A stretch of DNA of 64,000 nt from Litchfieldella qijiaojingensis (GCF_014651875.1 NZ_BMXS01000004.1:62001-126000); one strand, 5' to 3'. Positions 35,445 through 46,729 are shown, counted from the first letter of the stretch. Notes: generated from the letters alone by a model not told the origin. A program made the numbers and translations.

Positions 35445-35475
35445 TTTACCTTCTCACCGTGGCAAGGTTTAACAT
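35445..35475 (+). promoter_or_regulatory. CueR-type promoter upstream of the second copper ATPase
   Basis: TTTACC (35445-35450) and TAACAT (35470-35475) are separated by a 19-bp spacer containing ACCTT-N10-AAGGT. It lies 72 bp before the ATPase start at 35547. A long AAGGAGGTGAGG follows at 35489-35500, too far (16 nt) from ATG 35517 to be its normal ribosome site. Confidence 0.75.
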
Positions 35476-35546
35476 GTTCATATCAGCAAGGAGGTGAGGG
35501 TAACCAACCACGCATCATGAACCTTTTGCGCAATGGAGGGTTCGTC

Positions 35547-37946
35547 ATGGAGAAAGACCCCGTTTGTGGCATGAGCGTCGACCCTGCATCAGCGGAAAGC
35601 GTCGAACATGGCGGGGAGCGTTACCATTTCTGTAGTAGCCACTGCGTCGAGCGCTTTCGCGAGGATCCGGACGGTGTGCTTGCCGATACTTCGGCGGCTG
35701 CGTCGGAGCCCAGTGGCAATGTCAGCTATGTCTGCCCCATGTGCCCTGGCGTGGAAAGCGACGAGCCGGGGGATTGTGCCAAGTGTGGCATGGCACTGGA
35801 GCCCGCCAGGCCGAAATCGTCGTCGAAAGTCCAGTACACTTGCCCGATGCACCCGGAAGTGAGGCGCGATGAACCCGGCGACTGTCCCAAGTGCGGCATG
35901 GCGCTCGAGCCCACCCGCGTTTCCGGAGAGGAGCGCAGCGCCGAGTTCATCGACATGTTTCGCCGCTTCTGGGTGGGCGGCCTGCTGACGTTGCCGGTGC
36001 TGTTCGTCGCCATGGGCAGCATGCTGCCCGGTATCGGCCCCTGGCTGGAAGAGGTACTGCCCGCCGGCGGTGGTCACTGGATCGAGCTGATCTTTGCCAC
36101 GCCCGTGGTGTTGTGGGCCGGATGGCCATTCTTTTCGCGTGGCTGGAAGTCCATCGTCACCCGCAATTTGAACATGTTCACGCTGATCGCCCTCGGTGTG
36201 GGGGCGGCCTATGGCTACAGTGTCGTCGCCACGCTCGCGCCGGGCGTCTTCCCGGACACCTTCCGCGCCGCCGATGGTACGGTCGGCGTGTACTTCGAGG
36301 CGGCAGCGGTGATCGTCGTGCTGATCCTGCTCGGCCAAGTGATCGAGGCCCGCGCCCGCGAAAAGACCGGCAGCGCCTTGCGTGCGATTCTCGATCTCGC
36401 CCCGCCCACCGCGCGGCGCATCGATGCTGAAGGCAACGACCGAGAGGTCTTGCTCGACGAGCTGCATGCCGGTGACCGTTTGCGGGTACGCCCCGGCGAC
36501 AAGGTCCCGGTCGACGGCGAGGTGCTCGAGGGCAGCAGTACGGTGGATGAATCCATGGTGACCGGGGAGTCCATCCCCGTCGAGAAGCGCGAGGGCGAAA
36601 CGGTCATTGGCGGCACCGTGAATGGCCAGGGCAGTTTCATCATGCGTGCCGACAAGGTCGGGGAGGATACGGTTCTCTCGCAGATTGCGGAAATGGTGGC
36701 CGAAACGCAGCGTTCGCAGCCGCCCGTGCAGCGGCTTGCCGACGTGGTTGCCGGTTACTTCGTTCCCGCGGTGGTTACCGTGGCGATACTGGCGTTCGTG
36801 GCTTGGGGGCTCTGGGGACCGCAGCCGGCGATGGCCCACGCGGTCATCGCCGCAGTGTCGGTGCTGATCATCGCTTGTCCCTGTGCCCTCGGCCTGGCAA
36901 CGCCGATGTCGATCCAGGTCGGTGTCGGTCGCGGTGCCCGTGGGGGCGTGTTGATCAAGAATGCCGAGGCGCTGGAGCGTTTCGAGAAGGTCGATACGCT
37001 GGTCGTCGACAAGACCGGCACTCTCACCGAAGGCAAGCCTCATGTCGTCTCGCTCGAGCCGGCTGCCGGCATTGATGACGCGCAGTTGCTGCAGCTTGCC
37101 GGCAGCCTCGAGCGAGGCAGCGAGCATCCATTGGCCGAGGCCATCGTCGGCGCGGCGCAAGAGCGTGATGTCGTGCTCAGCGATGCCAGCGACTTCGAGG
37201 CAGTGACCGGCATGGGGGTGACCGGTCGGGTCGAAGGGCGTGATCTTGCGCTTGGCAATGCCCGGCTGCTCAAAACGCGTGGCGTGGAGATGGCGGAGTG
37301 GGCGCAACGCGCCGAAGCGCTGCAATCCGAGGGGAAAACCGTGATGTTCCTGGTGGCCGACGCTCAGGTCATGGGGTTGATCGGTGTCGCCGATCCAATC
37401 AAGGAAACCACTCCGCAGGCAATCCGCTCGCTCAAGGAGGGCGGCCTGCGCCTGGTCATGCTCACCGGTGACAATCGCGCCACTGCCGAGGCCGTGGCGC
37501 GACAGCTTGGTATCGACGAAATCGAGGCGGACGTGCTCCCCGAAGACAAGGGCCGTATCGTGCGCGAGCACCGTGAGGCCGGGCGAGTGGTCGCCATGGC
37601 CGGCGATGGCGTCAATGATGCCCCCGCGCTGGCGGAGGCCGATGTCGGTATCGCCATGGGGACGGGGACCGACGTCGCCATCCAGAGCGCGGGCGTGACC
37701 CTGGTACGGGGAGACCTCGCCGGGATTGCGCGCTCCCGCCATCTCAGTCGCCGGGTGATGCGCAACATCCGCCAGAATCTGTTTTTCGCCTTCGTGTACA
37801 ACAGCCTCGGGGTGCCCGTGGCCGCCGGAGTGCTGTTTCCGTTCACTGGATGGCTGCTTAGCCCTGTCTACGCCGCTGCCGCGATGAGCCTGAGCTCGAT
37901 CTCGGTTATCTCCAACGCGCTACGGCTACGCGCCGCCAACCTATGA
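35547..37946 (+). CDS. heavy-metal P1B ATPase with YHS and paired HMBD domains
   Basis: A 799-aa P-type ATPase without classical HMA domains. The N-terminus has a YHS domain ([10 protein letters not shown]...YHFCSSHC, residues ~4-45), then two short metal-binding modules: [22 protein letters not shown] (split around residues 60-82) and a standard CPMHPE...CPKCGM copy. CPC motif [29 protein letters not shown] and [12 protein letters not shown] are intact. It probably exports Cu or Ag to the periplasm, where the downstream multicopper oxidase acts. ATG 35547 with GGAGGG is preferred over ATG 35517. The first module has CPMCPG where CPMHPE is usual. Confidence 0.9.
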   Translation: MEKDPVCGMSVDPASAESVEHGGERYHFCSSHCVERFREDPDGVLADTSAAASEPSGNVSYVCPMCPGVESDEPGDCAKCGMALEPARPKSSSKVQYTCPMHPEVRRDEPGDCPKCGMALEPTRVSGEERSAEFIDMFRRFWVGGLLTLPVLFVAMGSMLPGIGPWLEEVLPAGGGHWIELIFATPVVLWAGWPFFSRGWKSIVTRNLNMFTLIALGVGAAYGYSVVATLAPGVFPDTFRAADGTVGVYFEAAAVIVVLILLGQVIEARAREKTGSALRAILDLAPPTARRIDAEGNDREVLLDELHAGDRLRVRPGDKVPVDGEVLEGSSTVDESMVTGESIPVEKREGETVIGGTVNGQGSFIMRADKVGEDTVLSQIAEMVAETQRSQPPVQRLADVVAGYFVPAVVTVAILAFVAWGLWGPQPAMAHAVIAAVSVLIIACPCALGLATPMSIQVGVGRGARGGVLIKNAEALERFEKVDTLVVDKTGTLTEGKPHVVSLEPAAGIDDAQLLQLAGSLERGSEHPLAEAIVGAAQERDVVLSDASDFEAVTGMGVTGRVEGRDLALGNARLLKTRGVEMAEWAQRAEALQSEGKTVMFLVADAQVMGLIGVADPIKETTPQAIRSLKEGGLRLVMLTGDNRATAEAVARQLGIDEIEADVLPEDKGRIVREHREAGRVVAMAGDGVNDAPALAEADVGIAMGTGTDVAIQSAGVTLVRGDLAGIARSRHLSRRVMRNIRQNLFFAFVYNSLGVPVAAGVLFPFTGWLLSPVYAAAAMSLSSISVISNALRLRAANL

Positions 37947-37986
37947 GCGGGAGCCGCCGACCACCGTAGAAGAAGTGGGGAACGTC

Positions 37987-39615
37987 ATGGCCGATGTCGA
38001 CCTGCAACGACGCATGGTATTACGCCGAATCGGCGGTGTAGTGGCGTTGTCGACTCTGGCGGGGGGCGGGGTATGGTTCGGAGGATACCGCCCCAGCTCG
38101 CTGGCGGTGGCCGAGTCCACGTCAACGGCCGTGAAGGAGCCCTTCGACGTCGACTTGCGCTTGCGAGCCCACCCCGACAAGGTTTCTATTCTGCCCGGCG
38201 CAGCGAGCGAGGTTTGGCGTTACACGGCCGAGCGAGTCGCCGGGCCTGAAGGGAGCCTCACCCCTGTCGGTGATAGCTATACAGGTCCGCTGATCCGGCT
38301 GCACCGTGGCCAGCGCTTGCGTGTGCGCATCGACAACGGCCTGCCCGAAGACACCACCGTCCACTGGCATGGCCTGCACGTGCCATCGGACGTGGACGGT
38401 CAGCCGCGCTTGCCGATCGCGCCGGCGACGAGCAAGACGGTCGCATTCGATGTCGTGGATCGTGCCGGCCTGTACTGGTACCACCCCCATCCCCACGGCC
38501 CTGACGGTGGCCGGGTCGGCTTTCAGAGTTACGCCGGTCTCGCCGGCCCACTGTTGATCACCGACGACACGGAGCGTGCCCTCGGTCTGCCCGACGGAGA
38601 GCAGGAGTTGGTGCTCATTCTGCAGGACCGTACCTTTACCGATGGCAACGAGCTTCAATACCTCGGGGCGGGCATGGGCTCGATGATGACCCGCATACGG
38701 GGCTTTCGGGGAGAGCGGGTGCTGGTGAACGGTCGTCCGGACGCGCGCCGCGAGGTGGCGACGCGGCCCTACCGATTGCGTCTGCTCAACGGCTCCAACT
38801 CGCGCATCTACAAGCTGGCCTGGAACGACGGCCGGGCGGTGACCGTCATCGGCACCGACGGTGGGTTGCTCGCCAAGCCCGAACGGCGCCGCTCGGTCAC
38901 GTTGGCGCCGGCCCAACGAATCGATCTTTGGGTCGATTTCGGCGATACCGGGCCTGGAGAGTCTGTACAGCTCGTGAGTGAGGAGTACCAGCTCGGCATG
39001 ATGGGCGGAAGAGGGATGATGGGTGGCGGTGGCATGATGGGCCAAGGAATGATGGGTGAGCAAATGGGCGACATGATGGATCGGGGCATGATGGGCGAGA
39101 TGATGGGGAGCGAGCGGATCCCGCTAGTCACCTTCGCTGTCGTCGCGCGGGCGAACGATTCCGCAACTCTGCCGCAACGTCTCGCCCAGGATCTGCCGGC
39201 ATCCCCGGTACAAGCCGATACGCCAGTACGCCGCTTCGAACTGGGCATGCGCATGATGCAAGGTTTCACGATGAACGGCCGGCGGATGGAGGGCGCGACG
39301 GTGGCGGACGACGAGATTGTCCGGCTAGGGCAGACGGAAGTCTGGGAGTTCGTCAACAATACCATGATGCCGCATCCCATCCACGTCCATGGACTGCAGT
39401 TCCTGGTTCATGAACGGATACCGGCGGGTGGCAAGACGGATCTGCATGATGGGATCATTGATGCGGGATTGCACGATACGGTGTTGGTGTTCCCGGAGGA
39501 ACGGGTGCGCATCGCTCTGACCTTCGAAAGCTTCGAGGGACTGTACATGTACCATTGCCACAATATGGAACATGAGGATACCGGCATGATGCGCTACTTC
39601 AAGGTAGTGGCATAG
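37987..39615 (+). CDS. CueO-like periplasmic multicopper oxidase
   Basis: A 542-aa multicopper oxidase. All four copper motifs are visible: HWHGLHVPSD, YWYHPHPHG, HPIHVHGLQF and YHCHNMEHEDTGM. A Met-rich insert near residues 335-375 (MMGGRGMMGGGGMMGQGMM) resembles the CueO Met-rich lid that binds Cu(I). The N-terminus has an RR motif (QRRMVLRRIGGVVALS), suggesting Tat export as a folded protein. It would oxidise Cu(I) to less toxic Cu(II). ATG 37987 lies 40 bp after the ATPase stop, so the two are likely an operon. Confidence 0.9.
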   Translation: MADVDLQRRMVLRRIGGVVALSTLAGGGVWFGGYRPSSLAVAESTSTAVKEPFDVDLRLRAHPDKVSILPGAASEVWRYTAERVAGPEGSLTPVGDSYTGPLIRLHRGQRLRVRIDNGLPEDTTVHWHGLHVPSDVDGQPRLPIAPATSKTVAFDVVDRAGLYWYHPHPHGPDGGRVGFQSYAGLAGPLLITDDTERALGLPDGEQELVLILQDRTFTDGNELQYLGAGMGSMMTRIRGFRGERVLVNGRPDARREVATRPYRLRLLNGSNSRIYKLAWNDGRAVTVIGTDGGLLAKPERRRSVTLAPAQRIDLWVDFGDTGPGESVQLVSEEYQLGMMGGRGMMGGGGMMGQGMMGEQMGDMMDRGMMGEMMGSERIPLVTFAVVARANDSATLPQRLAQDLPASPVQADTPVRRFELGMRMMQGFTMNGRRMEGATVADDEIVRLGQTEVWEFVNNTMMPHPIHVHGLQFLVHERIPAGGKTDLHDGIIDAGLHDTVLVFPEERVRIALTFESFEGLYMYHCHNMEHEDTGMMRYFKVVA

Positions 39616-39710
39616 CGAACCGGCGTATTTCGATCACGAAACGACCGCAAGATTTCCTCCATTTGTCGTGTGGCAACAAGGTGGTCGCCCGTCAACACGC
39701 GGCAGTTGTG

Positions 39711-39854
39711 CCGGGTGGCTGCAATCTCAACCGCGCCATACCCGAGCTCATCGAACACGCTGGCTTCGGTATCCAGCGCATGGAGACGGGCTTTCTGCCG
39801 AAGGTTCCGAGGTTCGCCGGTTTCAACTTCTGGGGAGCCGTCGCTCCCCGTTGA
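39711..39854 (+). pseudogene. 3' fragment of a SAM methyltransferase gene
   Basis: About 47 codons encode PGGCNLNRAIPELIEHAGF and METGFLPKVPRFAGF, ending at a TGA. The same pattern (GGCHLNRPI...IETGYMKGPKPMTF) closes the intact methyltransferase at 19874-20488. No SAM-binding part or start exists upstream; the multicopper oxidase ends 95 bp before. This is a truncated gene end at the junction between the copper island and the mer operon. Confidence 0.72.
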
Positions 39855-39861
39855 CGAGATT

Positions 39862-41745
<1,884 letters not shown>

Positions 41746-41749
<4 letters not shown>

Positions 41750-42039
41750 GGCGATTCCTTTTCCTTCACCGAGCTCGGATACCCCGCGTTGGCCGTGGCC
41801 TGGAGCAGGGCCTCAATCGTGGTCTTGGCATCGTCGAAGGTGACTACGGCCTCGCGCTGTGAATAGCTCACCTCGGCGTCACTCACCCCCTCGACCCTGG
41901 AGAGGGCCATCTTGACGGTGATAGGACAGGCGGCACAGGTCATTCCCGGTACCGAGAGTGTCACGGTCTGCATGGCCGCCCAGGCAGGCGTGCTCAGGGT
42001 GGCGGTCATCACTAGCAAGGCAGCGAGACGTTTCATCAT
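41746..42039 (-). CDS. merP: periplasmic mercury-binding protein MerP
   Basis: A 97-aa protein: signal peptide about residues 1-22 (ending AWAAMQ) and an HMA fold with VPGMTCAACPITVKMAL, the MerP Hg-binding CxxC. It delivers Hg(II) to MerT/MerF. ATG 42039 or 42036 follows GGAGA. It lies 11 bp after merT. Confidence 0.93.
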
Positions 42040-42050
42040 GGGTCTCCGGG

Positions 42051-42401
42051 TCAATAGAACAGTGGTAGCAGATAGGGGAAGACGAGGGCGAGCAGTACCA
42101 GCGCCGCAACCAGCCAGAAGATCGCCTTGTAGGCGGTTTGTACTCGTGGTATCGCACACACTTCCCCCGGCTTGCAGTGTCGAGCTGGCCGGTAGATGCG
42201 GCGCCAAGCGAGGAACAGCGCCAGCAGCGCCACGCCGATGAAGATCGGCCGGTACGGCTCCAGTGCTGTCAGGTTGCCGATCCAGGCACCGGACAATCCC
42301 ACGCTGACCAGCACCAGCGGGCCAAGACAGCAGGCGGAGGCCAGGATCGCCGCAATACCGCCGGTGGCCAATGGGCCATGACCTTTCCTCGGGTTTGGCA
42401 T
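42051..42401 (-). CDS. merT: mercuric transport protein MerT
   Basis: A 116-aa three-helix membrane protein of normal MerT length, with vicinal Cys in ILASACCLGPLVLVS (helix 1) and a cytoplasmic pair in RHCKPGEVCAIP. It imports Hg(II) for reduction by MerA. First structural gene after the mer promoter. Confidence 0.95.
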   Translation of the reverse strand: MPNPRKGHGPLATGGIAAILASACCLGPLVLVSVGLSGAWIGNLTALEPYRPIFIGVALLALFLAWRRIYRPARHCKPGEVCAIPRVQTAYKAIFWLVAALVLLALVFPYLLPLFY

Positions 42402-42437
42402 AGAGGCTCCTCTTCTCGGGATGTCGTGACTAAGGTA

Positions 42438-42468
42438 AGGTTACTTCCGTAGCCAGGTACGGATGCAA
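42438..42468 (-). promoter_or_regulatory. mer operator-promoter
   Basis: For the merT operon (minus): -35 TTGCAT (42463-42468), 19-bp spacer, -10 TAACCT (42438-42443). The spacer contains CCGTAC-CTGG-CTACGG, the MerR dyad. The divergent merR starts 6 bp beyond the -35, the classical mer arrangement. Confidence 0.88.
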
Positions 42469-42473
42469 ACGCC

Positions 42474-42947
42474 ATGCAGAAAGAAGCGGAGACCATGACC
42501 ATCGGCGGCTTGGCCAAGGCCGCCGGCGTCAATGTCGAGACCATCCGGTACTACCAGCGCCGAGGGTTGCTGCCGGAGCCGGAGCGGCCGTATGGCAGCA
42601 TCCGGCGTTACAGCAACAGTGACGCAGAGCGTCTGACCTTTATCAGGAGCGCCCAGCGTCTGGGTTTCAGCCTGAACGAAATCGCCGAGTTGTTGCGCCT
42701 GGAGGATGGCACCCATTGCGAAGAGGCCAGCGCCCTGGCCGAGCACAAGCTGGAAGATGTACGCAAGAAGCTGGCAGGGCTGCAACGCATTGAGCGCACA
42801 CTGGTTCGCCTGGTGGAAGCCTGCCATCAACACAACACTAACATCAGCTGCCCGCTGATCGCGTCACTGCATGAGGGTTTGTCGACTGGCGCCGATGAAT
42901 GTCTGGCAACTGATGTGTGTTGTCATGAGAACAGCAGATCTCCGTAG
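42474..42947 (+). CDS. merR: mercury-responsive regulator MerR
   Basis: A 157-aa MerR with the full Hg-binding set: Cys in [10 protein letters not shown], in EACHQHN and in [10 protein letters not shown], matching C82, C117 and C126 of the Tn501 protein. The DNA-binding part [20 protein letters not shown] is typical. The C-terminal tail ([13 protein letters not shown]) is about 13 residues longer than usual and adds three more cysteines. Divergent from merTPFA. Its 3' end overlaps the convergent membrane-protein gene by 25 nt. Confidence 0.95.
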   Translation: MQKEAETMTIGGLAKAAGVNVETIRYYQRRGLLPEPERPYGSIRRYSNSDAERLTFIRSAQRLGFSLNEIAELLRLEDGTHCEEASALAEHKLEDVRKKLAGLQRIERTLVRLVEACHQHNTNISCPLIASLHEGLSTGADECLATDVCCHENSRSP

Positions 42948-43303
42948 CTCCAGATAAGGGTTCCCATGACGATTGCCAGGTAGCAGACGTAAGGAGTGGA
43001 GCGCCAGAAACGCGTGATCAGACGAGCCAACATCTGTGATCTTCCAAAAGGCCTTACCTCTCCCGGATCGAGGCACTCCGGATCGACGCAGTGCATCACT
43101 TGACTGCGGTGATACTCCACCCCGATCGAGAACAGGATCATCAGGGCACCGGAGCGCTGAAACCAGTGACCTTCCCCGGTCACGAAGCTGGCGTAGGCGG
43201 AGATCAGCACCGGGACGACGGCCAGCAGCATCAGCGTCGCTTCGACGACATAGTCCCGAGGGGCAGGTTTTTGCGAAGCTTGTAGGGGTTCGGTTTGTGA
43301 CAT
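42923..43303 (-). CDS. small membrane protein next to mer
   Basis: A 126-aa protein with three hydrophobic segments (about residues 18-40, 50-65, 103-122) and [13 protein letters not shown] in between. I do not recognise the family. The Cys/His loop could bind metal. Start ATG 43303 has GAGGTGA upstream; a longer frame to 43354 is possible. It runs tail-to-tail into merR, with which it overlaps. Confidence 0.68.
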   Translation of the reverse strand: MSQTEPLQASQKPAPRDYVVEATLMLLAVVPVLISAYASFVTGEGHWFQRSGALMILFSIGVEYHRSQVMHCVDPECLDPGEVRPFGRSQMLARLITRFWRSTPYVCYLAIVMGTLIWSYGDLLFS

Positions 43304-43427
43304 CTCGATCACCTCACGACGCTGAACCTGCTTGCCCAGCCATTGCACCATCACTCTCGTGACGTCTCTGTCGACCTCCGGGAAGCATCCTTACAGCCAA
43401 TTCGCGACCGGCGTCCACTTGATTTAT

Positions 43428-43441
43428 GGAACGATCGGTTC
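43428..43441. promoter_or_regulatory. palindromic operator before the TetR gene
   Basis: GGAACGATCGGTTC is a near-palindrome 12 bp before the TetR gene start. Its reverse complement matches 11 of 14 bases of the core of the longer palindrome before the AhpD-like gene (44078-44103). Probably the TetR protein's own operator. Confidence 0.6.
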
Positions 43442-43453
43442 TAAATTGTCCGC

Positions 43454-44041
43454 ATGACACGAGGACGCCCCATCGCATTCAATCCCGATCAGGCCGTGAG
43501 CTCTGCCATGCAGGTCTTCTGGGCCAGAGGCTACGATTCGGCTTCGACTCGAGACCTGCTGGAGGCGATGCAGCTCTCGCGCAGCAGCCTGTACCAGGCA
43601 TTCGGCAGCAAGGAACAACTGTTCCTCGAGGCCCTGCGCTGCTATCGGGAAAACTTGATCGGCCGGCTTCACCGGCAACTCGAGGCCTCGCCCTCGGCGA
43701 TGGTCTTCCTGGAAGGGCTGTTTCGCGACACGGCCCGGGATGCTGGCAGCGACCGTGCCGCGATCGGGTGCCTGATCTTCAATTCCGCCAGTGAACTCGG
43801 CCAGCGCGGCGACTTGCCGTCCCGCGAGGCCAGCGAGAGTGTCGGGGCCATCACCGAGCTTTTCCATCAAGCGGTGGTGCGTGCCCAGGCCGAGGGCGAC
43901 ATCGATCCGCAGTGCGATGCCCGGTCATTGGCCACCTACCTGACTTTGGGAATGGCGGGGTTGCGGACGCTGCTGAAGAGCGGGGCTGATGCCGGCGAAG
44001 CCACTCGCGCGGTGGAACTGGTCCTCGCCACCCTGCGCTGA
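43454..44041 (+). CDS. TetR/AcrR-family repressor
   Basis: A 195-aa regulator: N-terminal TetR helix-turn-helix (about residues 8-55, with AMQLSRSSLYQAFGSKEQLFLEAL) and a helical ligand domain containing one notable Cys (AIGCLIFNSASEL), as in TetR-type regulators responding to electrophiles. Flanked by two matching palindromes, it probably represses itself and the AhpD-like gene that follows 107 bp later. Confidence 0.85.
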   Translation: MTRGRPIAFNPDQAVSSAMQVFWARGYDSASTRDLLEAMQLSRSSLYQAFGSKEQLFLEALRCYRENLIGRLHRQLEASPSAMVFLEGLFRDTARDAGSDRAAIGCLIFNSASELGQRGDLPSREASESVGAITELFHQAVVRAQAEGDIDPQCDARSLATYLTLGMAGLRTLLKSGADAGEATRAVELVLATLR

Positions 44042-44077
44042 ATTGCCTTCGGAGGTAATGAAGCGCATTTTTTCGCC

Positions 44078-44103
44078 ATATATGGATCGAACGTTCCATA
44101 TAT
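44078..44103. promoter_or_regulatory. 26-bp palindrome upstream of the AhpD-like gene
   Basis: Positions 44078-44103 form an almost perfect inverted repeat: outer ATATATGGA/TTCCATATAT arms around TCGAACG. The core resembles the site before the TetR gene. It is well placed (45 bp before the ATG) to block transcription. Confidence 0.72.
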
Positions 44104-44148
44104 GACTCGACACCATCCGGTGTCTCATCATGCAAGGAGGAATGACCC

Positions 44149-44712
44149 ATGGCAGCCGACTATCAGATGAAACTCGCTCCCCAGACCCTTGAAAATGCCG
44201 ATGCCAAGGCGAAGCCGTTGCTCGAGAAGGCCCACGCCAAGCTGGGTTTCGTGCCCAAGATGTACGAGGGCATGGCTAAGGCTCCCGGGGTGCTGGACAC
44301 CTACCTGCATGGCTATACGCTGTTCCGCGAAGAATCCGGCTTTGCACCGCCCGAGCAGGAAGTGGTGCTCCTGACTATCAGCCGGCTCAACGGCTGCAAG
44401 TACTGCATGGCGGCCCACAGCATGCTAGCGGAAAAGATGTCGCAGGTACCCGCCGATGTGATAGAGGCCATCCGTAATGACCAACCGATCCCCGATGAGC
44501 GCTTGGCGGCCCTGAGCGCGTTCACCAAGGTGATGTTCGAGACTCGGGGCATGCCCACCCAGCGTGACGTTAACGCCTTCCTGGAGGCTGGTTTCGAGGA
44601 ACAGCACGTGCTGCAGATCGTGCTGGCGCTGGCCGTGAAGACATTGAGCAATTACTCCAACCACATCAATCATCCCGAGCTGGACGAAGCCTTCGCAGGC
44701 CACGTCTGGTAA
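44149..44712 (+). CDS. AhpD/carboxymuconolactone decarboxylase-family protein
   Basis: A 187-aa all-helical protein with the AhpD-like redox motif NGCKYCMAAH (C83, C86, H90). Members with CxxC act as alkylhydroperoxidases or thiol-dependent detoxifiers. AAGGAGG lies before the ATG. Control by a Cys-containing TetR protein would fit response to peroxides or electrophiles; that is inference. Confidence 0.84.
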   Translation: MAADYQMKLAPQTLENADAKAKPLLEKAHAKLGFVPKMYEGMAKAPGVLDTYLHGYTLFREESGFAPPEQEVVLLTISRLNGCKYCMAAHSMLAEKMSQVPADVIEAIRNDQPIPDERLAALSAFTKVMFETRGMPTQRDVNAFLEAGFEEQHVLQIVLALAVKTLSNYSNHINHPELDEAFAGHVW

Positions 44713-44742
44713 GGATGAGCCATCGCTGATGCGCTTCACCGC

Positions 44743-44783
44743 CGGTCCTGCAAGTCGCGATTCATCGACGGCTTGCAGGACCG
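44743..44783. terminator. long inverted repeat between convergent genes
   Basis: CGGTCCTGCAAG (44743-44754) pairs perfectly with CTTGCAGGACCG (44772-44783) around a 17-nt loop. It lies between the AhpD-like gene (+) and the NHL lipoprotein gene (-). No T-run, so termination is plausible but not certain. Confidence 0.5.
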
Positions 44784-44802
44784 TATGCTCTGTTTATTTC
44801 CC

Positions 44803-45786
44803 CTACTTTCTGACCGGGCGCCATTTCTCGATGCGGTTGTTCTGGAAGTCGGCAACAAATACCGTACCGTCCGGTGCGATATCCAAGGCGATGGCGTGGT
44901 TGAACTGTCCTGGACCGTTGCCTGTTTCACCGAAGGTGTTGAGGAACTTTCCCTCGGCGGTGAATACCTGGATCCGATCGTTGTAAAAGTCAGCGGATAA
45001 TACCCGCTCGTCCGGGCCTATTGCGATGCCCGTCACTGTGGTAAGCCAGCCATTGAACGGGCCATAGATGCCGATGGCGAAGGGACCACCCCACTTGCGT
45101 AGGAACTCGCCCTCGGCGTCGAACGCCTGCACGCGGTTACCATAGCCGTCCGCCACATAGAGGGTTTCGTCGGCGGCGAGCGCGACATCGGTGGGGTAGG
45201 TGAACTCGCCGGCTCCTCGCCCTGTTTCCCCCGTCGTCCCCCATTGCCGAACGAACTCACCATCCGCGCGCAAGCGCTGCACGCGCTGATTGTAAAAGTC
45301 GGCCACGAAAAGATCGCCGTTCGCGGCAACGGCGACACCTCCCGGCGAATCGAATTCGCCAGGTCCCTCTCCGGGGCCACCAATCATACGTTGAGAGTCG
45401 CCACTCAGGCTAAAGACCTGAATCCGATCGTTCATGTACTCAGGCACATAGAGCATTCCCTTGTGGATCGTCAGGTTCATCGGTCGCCCGAGTTCACCGG
45501 GGGCATCGCCGGGGGTACCGAAGGCACGTTTGAATTGTCCTTCATGATCAAAGACTTGGATTCGCCCATTACGCGCATCGGCGACAAACACCTCATCCGC
45601 GGTGACGGCAACGCCGGTCGGATCATCGAATTTCCCCGGCTCGTTTCCCTGGCTACCCCAAGCCCCGACGAACTCATAGCCAGGTCCCTTCTCGCGGGGA
45701 ATGAAGGCAGCACAGGAGGCAATGGTGGCAACCGCCACCAGGCCTGCCACTATCGCCCCAATCTTGAATAATCGCTTTGCTTTCAT
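44803..45786 (-). CDS. NHL-repeat beta-propeller lipoprotein
   Basis: A 327-aa exported protein. The signal sequence ends in ATIASC, a lipobox-like site, so it is probably a lipoprotein. About six NHL repeats follow (PTGVAVTADEVFVADARNGRIQVF-type units with ADxxNxRIQ cores), predicting a six-bladed propeller. It is third in a unit with a MerP-like and an outer-membrane protein gene behind the mer-like promoter at 47091-47121. Propeller scaffolds bind ligands or proteins; no enzyme activity can be assigned. Confidence 0.78.
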   Translation of the reverse strand: MKAKRLFKIGAIVAGLVAVATIASCAAFIPREKGPGYEFVGAWGSQGNEPGKFDDPTGVAVTADEVFVADARNGRIQVFDHEGQFKRAFGTPGDAPGELGRPMNLTIHKGMLYVPEYMNDRIQVFSLSGDSQRMIGGPGEGPGEFDSPGGVAVAANGDLFVADFYNQRVQRLRADGEFVRQWGTTGETGRGAGEFTYPTDVALAADETLYVADGYGNRVQAFDAEGEFLRKWGGPFAIGIYGPFNGWLTTVTGIAIGPDERVLSADFYNDRIQVFTAEGKFLNTFGETGNGPGQFNHAIALDIAPDGTVFVADFQNNRIEKWRPVRK

Positions 45787-45794
45787 GGGAGGCC

Positions 45795-46712
45795 CTAAAA
45801 ATTAATACGGAAACCAATCCGGGTAATGAAGTCATCTTCCAATGCCGCGCCATTCAAGTCTTGTGCGGCGGGGAGCTGGACGATGCCCTCGATGATCCAG
45901 CGGCGGGTCACATACTGCAGGCCCGGTGAAAGGAAAAGCTGGGTTCCGCCTGAGTCCGCATCCCGCATCCCATTCACCTCATTCTTTTCATGGTGAATCA
46001 GGTTCGCTTCAAGCACCCCATACAAGAAGCCGGGCACGCCGCCGCTCAGCTTCCGTGGCCAGAGCCGATACTGGAGGGAGCCGTCGAGACGCGCCTCATC
46101 ACCGAACTTGAAACCATTGGCCTCGGTATTTGCCTGATAGGCGAACTGGGCATCGAGCTGATAGGCGAGCGTCTGGTAGGTCAGTACCACGCCACCAAAT
46201 GGGTCCCAGGAGCCAGAACCGGACTGTAGAGGCTGCGGCAACCGGCTGAAACGATCTCTTTCGTCGTCGTCTCCGGTCGGCGTTTCCACACCGAGAAACG
46301 GCGCAATGCGGAAGGTACGGCCCGGTGCATCGTCTCTAAACGCTGTGTAGCGTGCAAACAGGCGCGCATCGCCGAGCCCGCGGCTGCTTCGCTCGATGCG
46401 CTGCCCGCCGGGTCCATCGAGATCGAACTCCTTGTCGAGATAGGGAAGGGCGCCGAACAGGGCAAGGTCACTTGTGAGGCCATAACCGAGCACCGTGATG
46501 GCACCGTTGACCCGCAGGTCCCGACGGGCAGGGCTGGGGTCGTCATCGGCCTTGCGGTACAAGAACTGCTCGCGTAATACGACGTTCCCTTCCGCGACAG
46601 GTAGCGCCGTGTTGAAGGTCTGGGGAGCTGCCTGAGTCAAGCCGGACGCCACCATCGCCGCCACGGCGAATAGTCGATGTCCGGATGCTGTCTTATGTCG
46701 ATGATGCGTCAT
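45795..46712 (-). CDS. outer-membrane protein, MetA-pathway/transporter-like
   Basis: A 305-aa protein with a signal peptide (ending GLTQAAPQ, about residue 29), alternating beta-strand pattern and C-terminal aromatic RIGFRINF, typical of outer-membrane barrels. GYGLTSDLALFGALPYL and GGVVLTYQTLAYQLDAQF match the family named for phenol degradation MetA, often found near metal-resistance genes. Start ATG 46712 has AGGGG; ATG 46733 overlaps the upstream stop (ATGA) and is also possible. Confidence 0.75.
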   Translation of the reverse strand: MTHHRHKTASGHRLFAVAAMVASGLTQAAPQTFNTALPVAEGNVVLREQFLYRKADDDPSPARRDLRVNGAITVLGYGLTSDLALFGALPYLDKEFDLDGPGGQRIERSSRGLGDARLFARYTAFRDDAPGRTFRIAPFLGVETPTGDDDERDRFSRLPQPLQSGSGSWDPFGGVVLTYQTLAYQLDAQFAYQANTEANGFKFGDEARLDGSLQYRLWPRKLSGGVPGFLYGVLEANLIHHEKNEVNGMRDADSGGTQLFLSPGLQYVTRRWIIEGIVQLPAAQDLNGAALEDDFITRIGFRINF

Positions 46713-46729
46713 GAATAACGCCCCTCTCG

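Noticed and set aside
35489-35519. ATG 35517 as start of the copper ATPase
   Set aside because: The strong purine-rich tract is about 16 nt away, while ATG 35547 has GGAGGG at normal spacing and gives the usual YHS N-terminus.
35589-37742. 717-aa minus-strand frame
   Set aside because: Exact shadow of the YHS/HMBD copper ATPase; no recognisable protein features.
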